This document shows, piece after piece, positions 34,818-44,182 of a DNA stretch of 64,000 bases. The translations under genes were made by a program, and so were the position numbers. Position 1 is the stretch's first letter; each line of letters begins with the position of its first letter. The notes below the pieces were generated by a model, which was given only the letters and a program-made list of their open reading frames with translations, had not been told where the DNA came from and searched no databases. Source of the DNA: Streptomyces cacaoi (GTDB lineage Bacteria > Actinomycetota > Actinomycetes > Streptomycetales > Streptomycetaceae); the NCBI RefSeq assembly GCF_006539165.1, contig NZ_BJMM01000018.1, forward strand, positions 102,902 to 166,901, read 5' to 3'.

Positions 34818-34859
34818 AGCCCCGCCTCGCTCCGCTTCCCCAGGAGCGAGCGCGGGGCT
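34818..34859 (+). terminator. Hairpin downstream of rpsT
   Basis: AGCCCCGC and GCGGGGCT form the outer stem and CGCTCC/GGAGCG the inner stem. It lies in the 359-bp spacer between rpsT and holA, which otherwise shows no gene. Confidence 0.75.
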
Positions 34860-35008
34860 TCGGCATATCCGGCCCCCTTCCGGCACACACGGCACCCGCT
34901 ACTCACGGAGAGTGCGGACGCCTCGACACCGGGTGAGGCTCAGGCCGTACACCGGAACCCGGACAGGCCGCACACCCGGAGCGGGACGGCCGCCGCGACG
35001 GTCAGCGA

Positions 35009-35998
35009 TCAGCGGGAACGGGCCGCCCGGGCGATCGTGACGACCGCCTTCTCCAGGGCGTACTCCGGATCGCTTCCGCCGCCCTTCACGGCCGCGTCCG
35101 CATCGGCCACCGCACGCAGCGCCACCGCCACCCCGTCCGGCGTCCAGCCGCGCATCTGCTGCCGCACTCTGTCGATCTTCCAGGGCGGCATACCGAGCTC
35201 CCGCGCGAGATCACCGGGGCGCGCCCCGCGGGGTGCACCGGCCAGCTTGCCGATCGCCCGGACGCCCTGGGCGAGCGCGCTGGTGATCAGCACCGGCGCC
35301 ACACCCGTCGACACGGCCCAGCGGAGCGTCTCCAGCGCCTCGGCCGCCCGCCCCTCGACGGCGCGGTCGGCCACGGTGAAGCTCGACGCCTCCGCCCGGC
35401 CCGTGTAGTAGCGGCCGACGACGGCCTCGTCGATCGTCCCCTCCACGTCCGCCGTGAGCTGCGTGCACGCGGAGGCCAGCTCACGCAGATCGCTGCCGAT
35501 GGCGTCCACCAGGGCCTGGCACGCCTCCGGCGTCGCCGAGCGGCCGAGCGTACGGAACTCGCCGCGCACGAAGGCCAGTCGGTCCGCCGGCTTGGTCATC
35601 TTCGGGCACTCGACCTCGCGCGCCCCCGCCTTGCGTGCGGCGTCCAGCAGGCCCTTGCCCTTGTTGCCGCCCGCGTGCACCAGGACGAGTGTGATCTCCT
35701 CGGCCGGCGCGGCCAGATACGCCTTGACGTCCTTGACCGTGTCCGCCGCCAGGTCCTGCGCCGCGCGGACCACCACGACCTTCCGCTCCGCGAACAGCGA
35801 AGGGCTGGTCAGCTCCGCCAGCGTGCCCGGCTGGAGCTCGCCGGACGCCAGATCCCGGACATCGGTGTCCGCGTCCGCCGCGCGCGCCGCGTCGATCACC
35901 CGCCGTACGGCGCGTTCGATGAGCAGTTCCTCCTGCCCGACCACGAGAGTCAGGGGCGCGAGCGGGTCGTCCGAGGTCTTCTTACGCGTGCCAGCCAT
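35009..35998 (-). CDS. holA: DNA polymerase III delta subunit
   Basis: A 329-residue clamp-loader subunit that opens the beta clamp. The N-terminal domain starts with LAPLTLVVGQEELLIERAV, and the family pattern continues through LFAERKVVVVRAAQDL, VGRYYTGRAEASSFTVADR and the terminal PWKIDRVRQQMRGW. The ATG at 35998 gives the usual length. The frame stays open upstream all the way into comEC, without any stop codon, so no nonsense codon marks the 5' limit of this gene. It lies in the common actinobacterial order comEA-comEC-holA. Confidence 0.93.
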   Translation of the reverse strand: MAGTRKKTSDDPLAPLTLVVGQEELLIERAVRRVIDAARAADADTDVRDLASGELQPGTLAELTSPSLFAERKVVVVRAAQDLAADTVKDVKAYLAAPAEEITLVLVHAGGNKGKGLLDAARKAGAREVECPKMTKPADRLAFVRGEFRTLGRSATPEACQALVDAIGSDLRELASACTQLTADVEGTIDEAVVGRYYTGRAEASSFTVADRAVEGRAAEALETLRWAVSTGVAPVLITSALAQGVRAIGKLAGAPRGARPGDLARELGMPPWKIDRVRQQMRGWTPDGVAVALRAVADADAAVKGGGSDPEYALEKAVVTIARAARSR

Positions 35999-36069
35999 CG
36001 CCCCACAGCATCCCATGCCGCGCCGACACCACCCGCACGCCCGCTGTGCGGCACTGAGAGAATGCCGTG

Positions 36070-36315
36070 GTGAGCGACGTACGGCATGTGCTGGTGCTGC
36101 CCGACAGGGACGCGGCCGAGGAGGTCGCCGAGGAGTTGGAACTGCGGCTCGCCCTCGGTGAGGAGCCGCAGCTCGTCCGTGAGGCGCTCGCGGGCGAGGA
36201 CGACGCGGAGGACGCCCAGTGGCTGGTCGTCCTGGAGGACCCCGACGGCACCTACGACACGAAGGTGCTCGACGACCTCGCCACCGAGCACGAGGGCTGG
36301 CTCGAACGCGACTGA
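36070..36315 (+). CDS. Small conserved acidic protein
   Basis: An 81-residue acidic protein (VSDVRHVLVLPDRD start, many Asp/Glu, ending EHEGWLERD) of unknown function. It lies opposite to holA and comEC in their spacer, as seen in Streptomyces generally. GAGAAT ends six bases before the GTG at 36070, so this GTG is favoured over the one directly before it; translation would be leaderless. The fold is not recognised; a ribonuclease-inhibitor-like or barstar-like small domain is possible but unsupported. Confidence 0.65.
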   Translation: MSDVRHVLVLPDRDAAEEVAEELELRLALGEEPQLVREALAGEDDAEDAQWLVVLEDPDGTYDTKVLDDLATEHEGWLERD

Positions 36316-36592
36316 CCGGGCCCGGCCGTCCTCCCTCCCGGCCCGCCCCCGCACCGGCTGCGCCCACCCGGCGCCCGCCGCCGACCGCGGCGCCCCGTGA
36401 CCCCCGGCGGAGCCCGGGTCTCCCGCCGCCTCCGTTCCCGTCCCCGGCGCCCCTCGCCTGCGCCGTCCGGCCGCCCCGTCGGAACCACCGCCCACCGCGC
36501 CTCCCGGCCCGCTCCGGCCGGGCAGCGCCGGGTGGCGCGGGCGGGCCCGCGGGACCGTCGTCCGCGCCGCCCCGTGGACTGCCCCGCTCCGT

Positions 36593-39500
36593 CACGACCG
36601 TGGGAGCGGCGTGGGGCCGGGCCACCAGGGCCAGCGCACCGTGCCGGTCGGTGCGGGCCACCAGCGCGCCGGACGCCTGGAGCCGGTGCACCGTCTCCGG
36701 CGCCGGATGCCCGTACGGGTTGTCGCTGCCGGCGGAGACGAATGCGATCCGGGGATGCAGACGGCGCTGCAACTCTCCGTCCTGGTACCGCGATCCATGA
36801 TGTGCGACCTTCAGCACGTCCACCCGCTTCAGACCGGGCCACAGCGCCAACAGGCCCTGCTGTGCCTCCGGTTCGAGGTCGCCCGGAAGGAAGAGGGTGA
36901 GCCCGCCGGTACGTACAAGCAGCGTGATACTGGCATCGTTCGCACCACCCCCTTCCTCGCCCTGAGCCACCGACCCGTCGCTGGGGGCTCCGGCGTGCAC
37001 GGCTCCGCCCCTTATGGCCGCGTCACCGACGGCTCCCTCGCTCGTCTCACCGTCCCCCGCCGTTTCGCCGCTCGCCGTGCCCTCGGTGCCCGGAGCGGAC
37101 GGTTCCGCTGGGGACGGTGGCCAGAGCACCTGCCAGGACAGGTCTCCCGCCCGACGGCGCTCCCCCACCGCCGCCGGCACGAGCGGCACCCCCGCCTGCC
37201 CGGCCGTCCTGCGGACGAACGCGGCCTGACCCGGCGGCTCGGCCCGCGCCGTGACCTGGATCGCCCCGACCCGCCGCCCACGCAACAACCCCGGCAGGCC
37301 CGCCACATGATCGGCGTGGAAGTGGGTGAGCACCGCCAACGGCACCTTCCGGACGCCCAGTTCCCGCAGACACCGATCGACCGCGGCGGGCTCCGGCCCC
37401 GCATCGACCACCACGGCCCCGCCCCCGCCGCCGCGCGCACCGTCCACCGCGAGCACCAGTGCGTCGCCCTGCCCGACATCGCAGGCCACCATGCGCCAGC
37501 CCGGCGGCGGCCAGCCGGTCAGCGGGCGCACCAACGGCACCGGCCTGAGCAGCGCCAGACACAACAGCAGCCCCAGCGCGGCACACAGCCAGGGGCGGTG
37601 CGGCACCCGGAAGCGGCGGGCCGCCACCACGGCCAGCCCGATTCCCACCGCCAGCGCCAGCGCGCCCCACCAGGAACCTGGCCAGCCCAGCTCCGCCCCC
37701 GGCAGAGCGGCACCCGTCCGCGCGATGGCGGCGATCGCCCCGGTCGGCCAACCGGCCACCCATGCCAATGCCTTCGCCAGGGGCAGCGCCGGAACCGCCA
37801 GCACCAGCGCGCCGAAGCCCAGGACCGTCGCGGGGGCCACGGCGAACTCGGCGAGCAGATTGCACGGCACGGCGACCAGGCTCACGTGCGCCGCCAGCAC
37901 CGCGACCACCGGAGCACACGCCGCCTGTGCCGCCGCCGCTGCGGCCACCGCCTCCGCCACCCGCGCGGGCCAGCCTCTGCGCCGCAGCGCGTCGCTCCAC
38001 CGTGGGGCCACCACCAGCAGCGACGCGGTCGCCAGCACGGACAGCAGGAACCCGAAGTCCCGCGCCAGCCACGGGTCGAAGAGCACCAGCAGCAGCACGG
38101 CCGCGGCCAGGGCGGGCAGCAGCGAGCGTCTGCGTCCGGTCGCGATCGCCGCGATGGTGATCAACCCGCAGGCGGCGGCCCGCAGCACGCTCGGTTCCGG
38201 GCGGCACACGACGACGAAGCCCAGCGTGAGCAGCGCGCCCGTCACCGCCGTCGCGCGCAGCGGAATGCCGAGCCCGGCCGCCAGTCCGCGCCGCTCGACC
38301 CGGTGGGCGAGTCCGGGCGGACCGAGGAGCAGGACCAACAGAATCGAGAGGTTGCTCCCGCTGACAGCCAGAAGATGCGTCATGTCCGTCGTCCGGAACG
38401 CCGCCTCCAGCTCCGGCCGCAGTCGTGAGGTGTCGCCGACCACGAGGCCGGGGAGCAGACCGCGCGCATCCGTGTCCAGCCCCTCGGTCGCCCGGCGCAG
38501 CCCCGCACGCAGCTCTCCGGCCGCCCGTTGCAGGGTGTCGGGCCCGGCGGTGATTCTCGGCGCACCGGGGCCGACGCGCAGCACCGCCGCGACATCACGG
38601 CCGCCGGCCCTGCCGGGCGCCGGGGGCGCGGCTCTCCCCGAGACCCGCAACCGCGTCGAGGGCAACAGCCGCTTCCACTGCTGTGCGGCGTCGGGCCCGG
38701 CCCGGGACGCGCCGTCCGTGGCGTTCCGCTCCGGCTTTCCGGCCTGGACGAACAGCAGGACGGGCGTCCGTACCGCCTCCCGCCCGCCGTCGGGCCGGTG
38801 CACGGCCACCGCGTCCGCCCGCACCAGGATCAGCCCCTGCGACTGCCGCGCCCCACGCACCTTGGGGCGCAGCGCCCTCGGGTCTCCGGTGACGGTGACC
38901 TCAAGGTCCAACTCGGCGTGCTTCCGCGCCGATTCGGGCACGGGGCCCCGGCGCAGATCCGCCGCGTGCAGCGCGGCGTTGCCGCCCGCCACCGCCGCAC
39001 ACAACAGCGCCGCGGCCCCCACCAGCGCTGCCGGAGTGCGGAGAGGGCGCGTCCCGCGCGGCCGGGAGCCGGTGGGTGTGCCGTCGTGTACGCGCGCGGT
39101 CGCAGGACGGTGTTCCCGCCAACCTGTGGGCGAGGCGCCATCGCCCGTCCCCCGGCGTGCAGTTGCTGCCGCCGCCAGCAGCGCCACGGTTCCGAGGCAG
39201 CACAGAACCGCTCCCCCGGCGGCCACCGCGCCGGACACGCCCAGCCCCAGGGCCGCCGCGGCCCACGCCGCGAGGGCAGGAAGCACGAGCCGGAGGTCCG
39301 TGCCCTCCGCCGGACCGCCCCGCAGCAGGGGCGCGCCGGTGTCCCCGCGTCCCCTCGATCCCCTGGACCCGCTGGGTGCTCTCGGAGGAGCCCAGTGCCT
39401 TCCCCCGCGCGGAACCGCGCGGGCGTGCGAGCGCGGTACCGCTCCCGCGAGCCGAGTCGACGGAGGCCGCGTCCGGGCCCGGGCCCGGGGCGTCCCTTCG

Positions 39501-39775
39501 GCTTCGCTATCGCGCGGCGCGCGGGGCGGGAGAACCTGCCCTGCCTTCCGAGCCTGCGGGCCGCCAGGAGGCGTCGAGGAGTCTGTGCCGAACGGCACGC
39601 CGTCAGGGGAGTCACCGGTGGCGGGCACGTCACCTGGCACACCGTCGGCGAACGGTGCGACGGAGGCATCGGGACGACGGGAGGAGCCGTCGGGACGAGG
39701 AGGTGGCGGGGGTCCGGGGCGGGCGGCCCGGGCCGGGTGTCCGTCACCGGTGCGGTGGCGGCGCGGCGGAGTCAT
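36593..39775 (-). CDS. comEC: ComEC/Rec2 competence channel protein
   Basis: This is the recognisable ComEC part, about 1,060 codons. A Pro/Arg-rich N-terminal arm of ~150 residues leads into membrane segments, the OB-type extracellular region, the Competence core with LLAVSGSNLSILLVLLL, about ten TM helices, and a C-terminal metallo-beta-lactamase domain (LTHFHADHVAGL and VAHHGSRYQD). The family transports single-stranded DNA across the membrane. The ATG overlaps the comEA stop (ATGA). Oddly there is no in-frame stop: the frame runs on through low-complexity sequence into holA and first stops at 35009, so the true 3' end is uncertain. A one-base shift near 36592 would meet a TGA at once. Confidence 0.82.
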
Positions 39776-42700
39776 GGGGACACCTGCGACTTGAGGTCGG
39801 CGAACCGCTTGTCGCCGATGCCGTTGACCTCCTGCAACTGCTCGACGGACCGGAAACCGCCGTGCTCCGTCCGGTAGTCGACGATGTGCTGGGCCAGCAC
39901 GGGCCCGACCCCCGGCAGCTTCTCCAGCTGTTCGGCGGTGGCGGAATTCAGGCTGACCATCCCGCCCGCGCCCGCCGCCCCGGCCGAACCGCCCCCGGCG
40001 GGCCCGGCCGGGGGCGCGGGGCTCGCTGCGCCTGCCGACGACCCGCCTCCCTTGCCCTTCTCGCCCACCACGATCTGTTCGCCGTCGACCAGCAGGCGTG
40101 CCCTGTTGAGCCCATCCGGGTCCGCGCCGGGGCGCAGCCCACCGGCGGCCTCCAGCGCGTCCGCCACCCGGGCACCGGACGGAAGCCGGTGCACCCCCGG
40201 TTCGCGCACCTTGCCCGCGATGTCGACGACCAGCCGCTTGCCGCCGGGCCCACCCGCCCCGGGAGCGCCGCTCGGGCCGGGACCAGGCCCGAAGGATCCG
40301 GACGGAGCCGAAGGAGCAGCATCGCGGCCGGGGCCGTGCGCCGCGGGGGCCGTCACGCTCTCGGGCCGACCTGTCCAGAAGTGGTACACCGCGAAGCCCA
40401 GCGCCACGAGCAGCACCACTGCCAGGGCGAGAAGGGTGCGGGGTTCCACTCCGCAGCGCAGCCGCAGCCACGTCGGAACGCGCTCCCCCAGGGCCAACGC
40501 GACCCGTTCCCGAAGCGTGAGCCGTCCCGCCTCCCGACCCCGCCCCTCCGCAACCACCCGCCTCTCGGCCCCCTCCACCGGGCCCTCGATGCCCTCCGCC
40601 CGCCCCGCGACCCCCTCTGCCAGGTGCTCGACGCCACCCGTCCGTTGCTCGTCATCGCCCCTCCACCCCGCGGCATCCTCCGCCCGGCCCGCACCGCCCT
40701 CCGTCCGCCCGCCAACCCCCTCCACCGGGTGCACGACATCTCCCGTCCGGTGCTCGACGTCATCCGTCCGGTACTTGCCGTCACCCGTCCGGTGTTCAAT
40801 GCCGCCCGCGCGGTAATTGGCGTGGCCCGTCCGGAACTTGGCGCCCTCGGCTCGTCCCGGGATCTCTCCACTGCCGCGGTACTCGCCGTAATCGCGGTAA
40901 GCGCCGGCTCCGGCCGCCTTCTGCCGCCCCTGCCCGACCTCAGTAGCGGTCAACTCGTCGCCGTCGCCCCGTCGGTACACCCGCCCACGGGCAACTGCAC
41001 CGGAGCTGCCCGCCTCCACTCCGCCCCGGCCACCCGCTCCCGCTCGACCCGCGCCATCCGTGTGCCGGACCGGATCCGCCTGCATCGGCCTGTACCGGGC
41101 CCAGCCCTGCTGCGCCGACGCATGACGCATCCGGTTGCCCTCCGCAGGACCTCGCTGCTGTGGCTGCTGGTGCTGCTGCCGCGACGGGCCGAACCTCGTC
41201 AACTCCCGTCCGGGCTCCGCCCACGCGCGCTCAGCACGACCGTCATCCCCCGCCCAGCCGGACGCTCGCCGCTCGGGCCACAGCCCACCGGGCCCCGACA
41301 CCTCCGAACCCGACTCCGCCCGCTCACGCTCAGCGCCATCGCCGCGCCCCACCCGACCCGGCACCCGACGCTCAGGCCGCGCCGGGCCCTCCCCTGCCGA
41401 CTCCCGGACCGGGGCCGTCCGTTCGGGTCGGCCCCAGCCGTGCTCCGTCGCGCCCGACTCCGGCCGCTCGTCCCACGCCGGACCGCGTCCAGTCGACCGG
41501 CGGCCGGGCTCCGTCCGCTCGGGCCGGGCCCAACCCTGCCCTGCCCTGTCTTGGGGCCGCGCCGAGCCGTGTTGCGCCGGCTCCCGATCGGGTTCCGCTT
41601 GCCCGTACCGGGCCCGGTCGTACCCCGACCGGCTGTGCTCCCGGTGCCCGGCCCGCGCCCGGCCCCGCCCCGTCGACGAGCGGTCGTCGAGCCCCGCACC
41701 CTCGTACCCGGCCCGCTCACGCTCCGTCCGGCCCGGCTCGCTCCGGCCCAGCTCTGCCCGGCCCGGGTCTGTCCAGTCCGACTCCGTCCGGCCCGCCTCG
41801 GTCCGCTCGGGCCATGCCGAGTCCTGCCCCTGCGGCGCCCAGCCGGACCCGGCCAACTCCCGGACGCTCTGCGTACGTTCACTGCCGTCCGGACGCTGCG
41901 GGGCGCCACCGATTCGTGCCGCCGGGCCGACGCCCGGCCACCTTCCGTTCCGATCGTCCGGCAGTTCCCGCGATCCGTCGGAGGACGCCCGCGACGGCTG
42001 CTGACCGCTCGCCGCGCGGCGCTCCTTGCTCTGCCGCACCGCCGCGCGGGCCTCCGCGATGGCCTCGGCCCGCGGCAGGACCCGGGGCTCCGGGCCCGCG
42101 AGGAGCGCCTCCGCTCGTGCGGACCTGGACTGCGCGGGTGCTTCGGTGCCCGGCCGGGCGCCATGGCGGCCCCGCCCGGTCATACGCCTCCTGCGCCGCT
42201 CCGCGCGGTGTGCGCCACGGCCCGGCCCGGGGTGTGCGGGCGGCTTGCCCGGAGGGCGGCGGCGGTGCGGACGGCGTCCCGGCCGAGCCCCGGTGACGGC
42301 GCCGTCAGGGCCCGCAGTGGAGTCCTGCGTGCCGTCCGACGGCGACGGCAGCGAGACCCCGATCGCCGGCATCCCGGCAACGGGCGTCGTGTCCTCACCG
42401 CGCCCCCGCGAAGCCCCTTCCGGCACGGCCGAGTTCGGCAGACGTGGCGGGCCCGCCACACCGGCCTGGCCTGCCGGGCCCGTCCCACCGGCGTCGGTCA
42501 GCAGCGCGGCACCCGTGGGGCGCGCGCCCTCCCCGGCCGCCGGGGCCACGCCTCCGAAGCCGGGTCCCGGAGGCTCGGTTGGCCGCAGCCCCGGGGGCTG
42601 CACCGTCGCCCGTGGCCAGAACGCCTGCCCCGACGCCATGACGGTCCGCCCCGCAGCCGCCCCTCGGGAAGATCCCGCGCCCCCGCGCTCCCCGAAGTCC

Positions 42701-43173
42701 TCGTGAACCTCGTGCCGCTCGGGCCCATCCGGCCCCGCGTGCTGCTGCCCTGGCGCGAAACCGTGCTCCCCGCCGGGGCGCTCCCCAGCAGCCGGGCTCC
42801 CCACGGCGTCGGCCGGTGCACGGGCTCCGGCCCCCGGAAACGGAAGAGCCCCGGGCTCCGCATACTTCTGGGGGTTCCGGACCCGGTCGGGGAACGGTTC
42901 GGGATACACGACCGGCCAGGGCCGCGCCCTCGGCGGATCCTGGGACGTCGCGCCGCCCGGCCCGGTACCGCTCGGCCCCGCACCGCCCGGCCCTGCACCG
43001 CCGGAAGGCGTCCCTCCGGCCCCGCTGCGGCCGCCCCCGTCACGCGCGGGAGGCGCCGCCCCGTCCGCCCCCGGCACACCACCGGCGGCGTCCGCGCGCC
43101 TCAGAAGCTCCCGCTCCGTCCCGACCCCGTCACGTGCCCCTGACGCATCCCGCGTCCCAGATCCGTAGCTCAT
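39772..43173 (-). CDS. comEA: ComEA-like DNA receptor with giant repetitive N-terminal region
   Basis: A very long ComEA. The C-terminal ~240 residues are standard: a transmembrane helix (TLLALAVVLLVALGFAVYHF), an SLBB domain (VVDIAGKVREPGVHRLPSG) and a helix-hairpin-helix DNA-binding pair (VSLNSATAEQLEKLPGVG). The preceding ~800 residues are low complexity, rich in Arg, Glu, Gly and Pro, with many copies of PERTEPGR-like and EHRTGDV-like units. TACCGT eight bases before the ATG at 43173 allows a leaderless start (1,133 aa). An internal ATG at 42183 has GGAGG upstream and leads straight into the usual ComEA start (RSARAEALLAGPEP is nearby), giving 803 aa. Which is used is open; family proteins are mostly 200-400 aa. 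Confidence 0.75.
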   Translation of the reverse strand: MSYGSGTRDASGARDGVGTERELLRRADAAGGVPGADGAAPPARDGGGRSGAGGTPSGGAGPGGAGPSGTGPGGATSQDPPRARPWPVVYPEPFPDRVRNPQKYAEPGALPFPGAGARAPADAVGSPAAGERPGGEHGFAPGQQHAGPDGPERHEVHEDFGERGGAGSSRGAAAGRTVMASGQAFWPRATVQPPGLRPTEPPGPGFGGVAPAAGEGARPTGAALLTDAGGTGPAGQAGVAGPPRLPNSAVPEGASRGRGEDTTPVAGMPAIGVSLPSPSDGTQDSTAGPDGAVTGARPGRRPHRRRPPGKPPAHPGPGRGAHRAERRRRRMTGRGRHGARPGTEAPAQSRSARAEALLAGPEPRVLPRAEAIAEARAAVRQSKERRAASGQQPSRASSDGSRELPDDRNGRWPGVGPAARIGGAPQRPDGSERTQSVRELAGSGWAPQGQDSAWPERTEAGRTESDWTDPGRAELGRSEPGRTERERAGYEGAGLDDRSSTGRGRARAGHREHSRSGYDRARYGQAEPDREPAQHGSARPQDRAGQGWARPERTEPGRRSTGRGPAWDERPESGATEHGWGRPERTAPVRESAGEGPARPERRVPGRVGRGDGAERERAESGSEVSGPGGLWPERRASGWAGDDGRAERAWAEPGRELTRFGPSRQQHQQPQQRGPAEGNRMRHASAQQGWARYRPMQADPVRHTDGAGRAGAGGRGGVEAGSSGAVARGRVYRRGDGDELTATEVGQGRQKAAGAGAYRDYGEYRGSGEIPGRAEGAKFRTGHANYRAGGIEHRTGDGKYRTDDVEHRTGDVVHPVEGVGGRTEGGAGRAEDAAGWRGDDEQRTGGVEHLAEGVAGRAEGIEGPVEGAERRVVAEGRGREAGRLTLRERVALALGERVPTWLRLRCGVEPRTLLALAVVLLVALGFAVYHFWTGRPESVTAPAAHGPGRDAAPSAPSGSFGPGPGPSGAPGAGGPGGKRLVVDIAGKVREPGVHRLPSGARVADALEAAGGLRPGADPDGLNRARLLVDGEQIVVGEKGKGGGSSAGAASPAPPAGPAGGGSAGAAGAGGMVSLNSATAEQLEKLPGVGPVLAQHIVDYRTEHGGFRSVEQLQEVNGIGDKRFADLKSQVSP

Positions 43174-43285
43174 GCCGACCGACGGTAGGTACGGCCGCCT
43201 CACCGCAGGGATCTTGGTCGATTACCGTGGAAAACCCGGGAGTTGTGGACAACTCGGCCACCCGGCCGAGTGACGGAGCAGCCCT

Positions 43286-44182
43286 TCACCCGAGCGACAG
43301 CACGGCCCCCAGCAGCCCCGGCCCGGTGTGCGCGCCGATGACCGCGCCGACCTCGGTGACGTGCAGTTCCCGTAGCCCGGGCACGTTCTTCCGGAAGTTC
43401 TCGGCGAGACGGTCGGCCTGCTCGGCGGCGGCGAGATGGTGTACCGCGATGTCCACGGGCCCCGTACCGGCCCGCTCCAGCACGATCTCCTCCAGCCGCG
43501 CCCTGGCTCTGGAGGCGGTCCTGACCTTCTCCAGCAACGCGATCCGGCCGTCGGCGAGTTCGAGCAGCGGTTTCACCGCGAGCGCCGAGCCGAGCAGGGC
43601 CTGGGCCGCGCCGATACGGCCGCCTCTGCGCAGGTAGTCGAGGGTGTCCACACAGAAGACGGCCGAGGTGCCCTCGGCGCGCTTCCGCGCCGCCGCCACG
43701 GCCTCCTCCAGCGAGCCGCCCGCCTCGGCGACCTCGGCGGCGGCCAGCGCGCAGAACCCGAGCGCCATGGCGACGACGCCGGTGTCCACCACGCGCACGG
43801 GCACGGGCGACCGCCCGGCGGCCACCAGCGCGGCGTCGTACGTGCCGGAGAACTCCGCCGACAGGTGCAGCGAGACGATGCCGGACGCCCCGGCGTCGGC
43901 CGCTGCCCGGTAGGCGCGCGCGAACATCTCCGGCCCGGGCCGTGAGGTGGTGACGGCGCGGCGCTCCCGCAGGGCGGCCTCCAGGGAGCGCGCGGAGATC
44001 TCGCTACCCTCCTCCAGCGCCTCGTCGCCGAGCACGACCGTCAGCGGCACGGCCTCGATGCCGTGGCGCCGGAGCGCGGCGGGTGGAAGGTAGGCGGTGG
44101 AGTCGGTGACGACCGCGATACGGCCCTGGGCGCCGTCGTTCCGGGCGGGGCCGGGGTCGAACGGTGGGGCGGTGCTGTTCAG
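43286..44182 (-). CDS. DegV family fatty-acid-binding protein
   Basis: A 298-residue DegV (FakB-like) protein, which binds a fatty acid for phosphorylation by a FakA-type kinase. Family marks are AVVTDSTAYLPP, TTSRPGPEMF, SAEFSGTYDAA and DTLDYLRRGGRIG. No ATG, GTG or TTG lies in frame between the upstream gene and the first conserved strand. The only sensible start is CTG at 44182, overlapping the upstream stop as CTGA, with GGAG seven bases before. The short N-terminus ahead of AVVTDST fits family length. It is coupled to the membrane-protein gene upstream. Confidence 0.85.
   Translation of the reverse strand: MNSTAPPFDPGPARNDGAQGRIAVVTDSTAYLPPAALRRHGIEAVPLTVVLGDEALEEGSEISARSLEAALRERRAVTTSRPGPEMFARAYRAAADAGASGIVSLHLSAEFSGTYDAALVAAGRSPVPVRVVDTGVVAMALGFCALAAAEVAEAGGSLEEAVAAARKRAEGTSAVFCVDTLDYLRRGGRIGAAQALLGSALAVKPLLELADGRIALLEKVRTASRARARLEEIVLERAGTGPVDIAVHHLAAAEQADRLAENFRKNVPGLRELHVTEVGAVIGAHTGPGLLGAVLSLG

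Noticed and set aside
36316..36590. Coding region between the small plus-strand gene and comEC
   Set aside because: Only low-complexity Pro/Arg/Gly sequence in all frames, with no start signal. It is probably a spacer, apart from the unresolved comEC end.
39076..43143. A 1,355-codon plus-strand open frame opposite comEA/comEC
   Set aside because: It is the mirror of the real minus-strand genes. Its product is a Pro/Arg/Leu mixture without domains, while the minus frame encodes ComEA and ComEC domains. High GC keeps antisense frames open.
42184..43173. A separate gene upstream of ComEA
   Set aside because: The frame is continuous with ComEA and has no stop between them. Composition is the same low complexity, so I treated it as an N-terminal extension with an alternative internal start.
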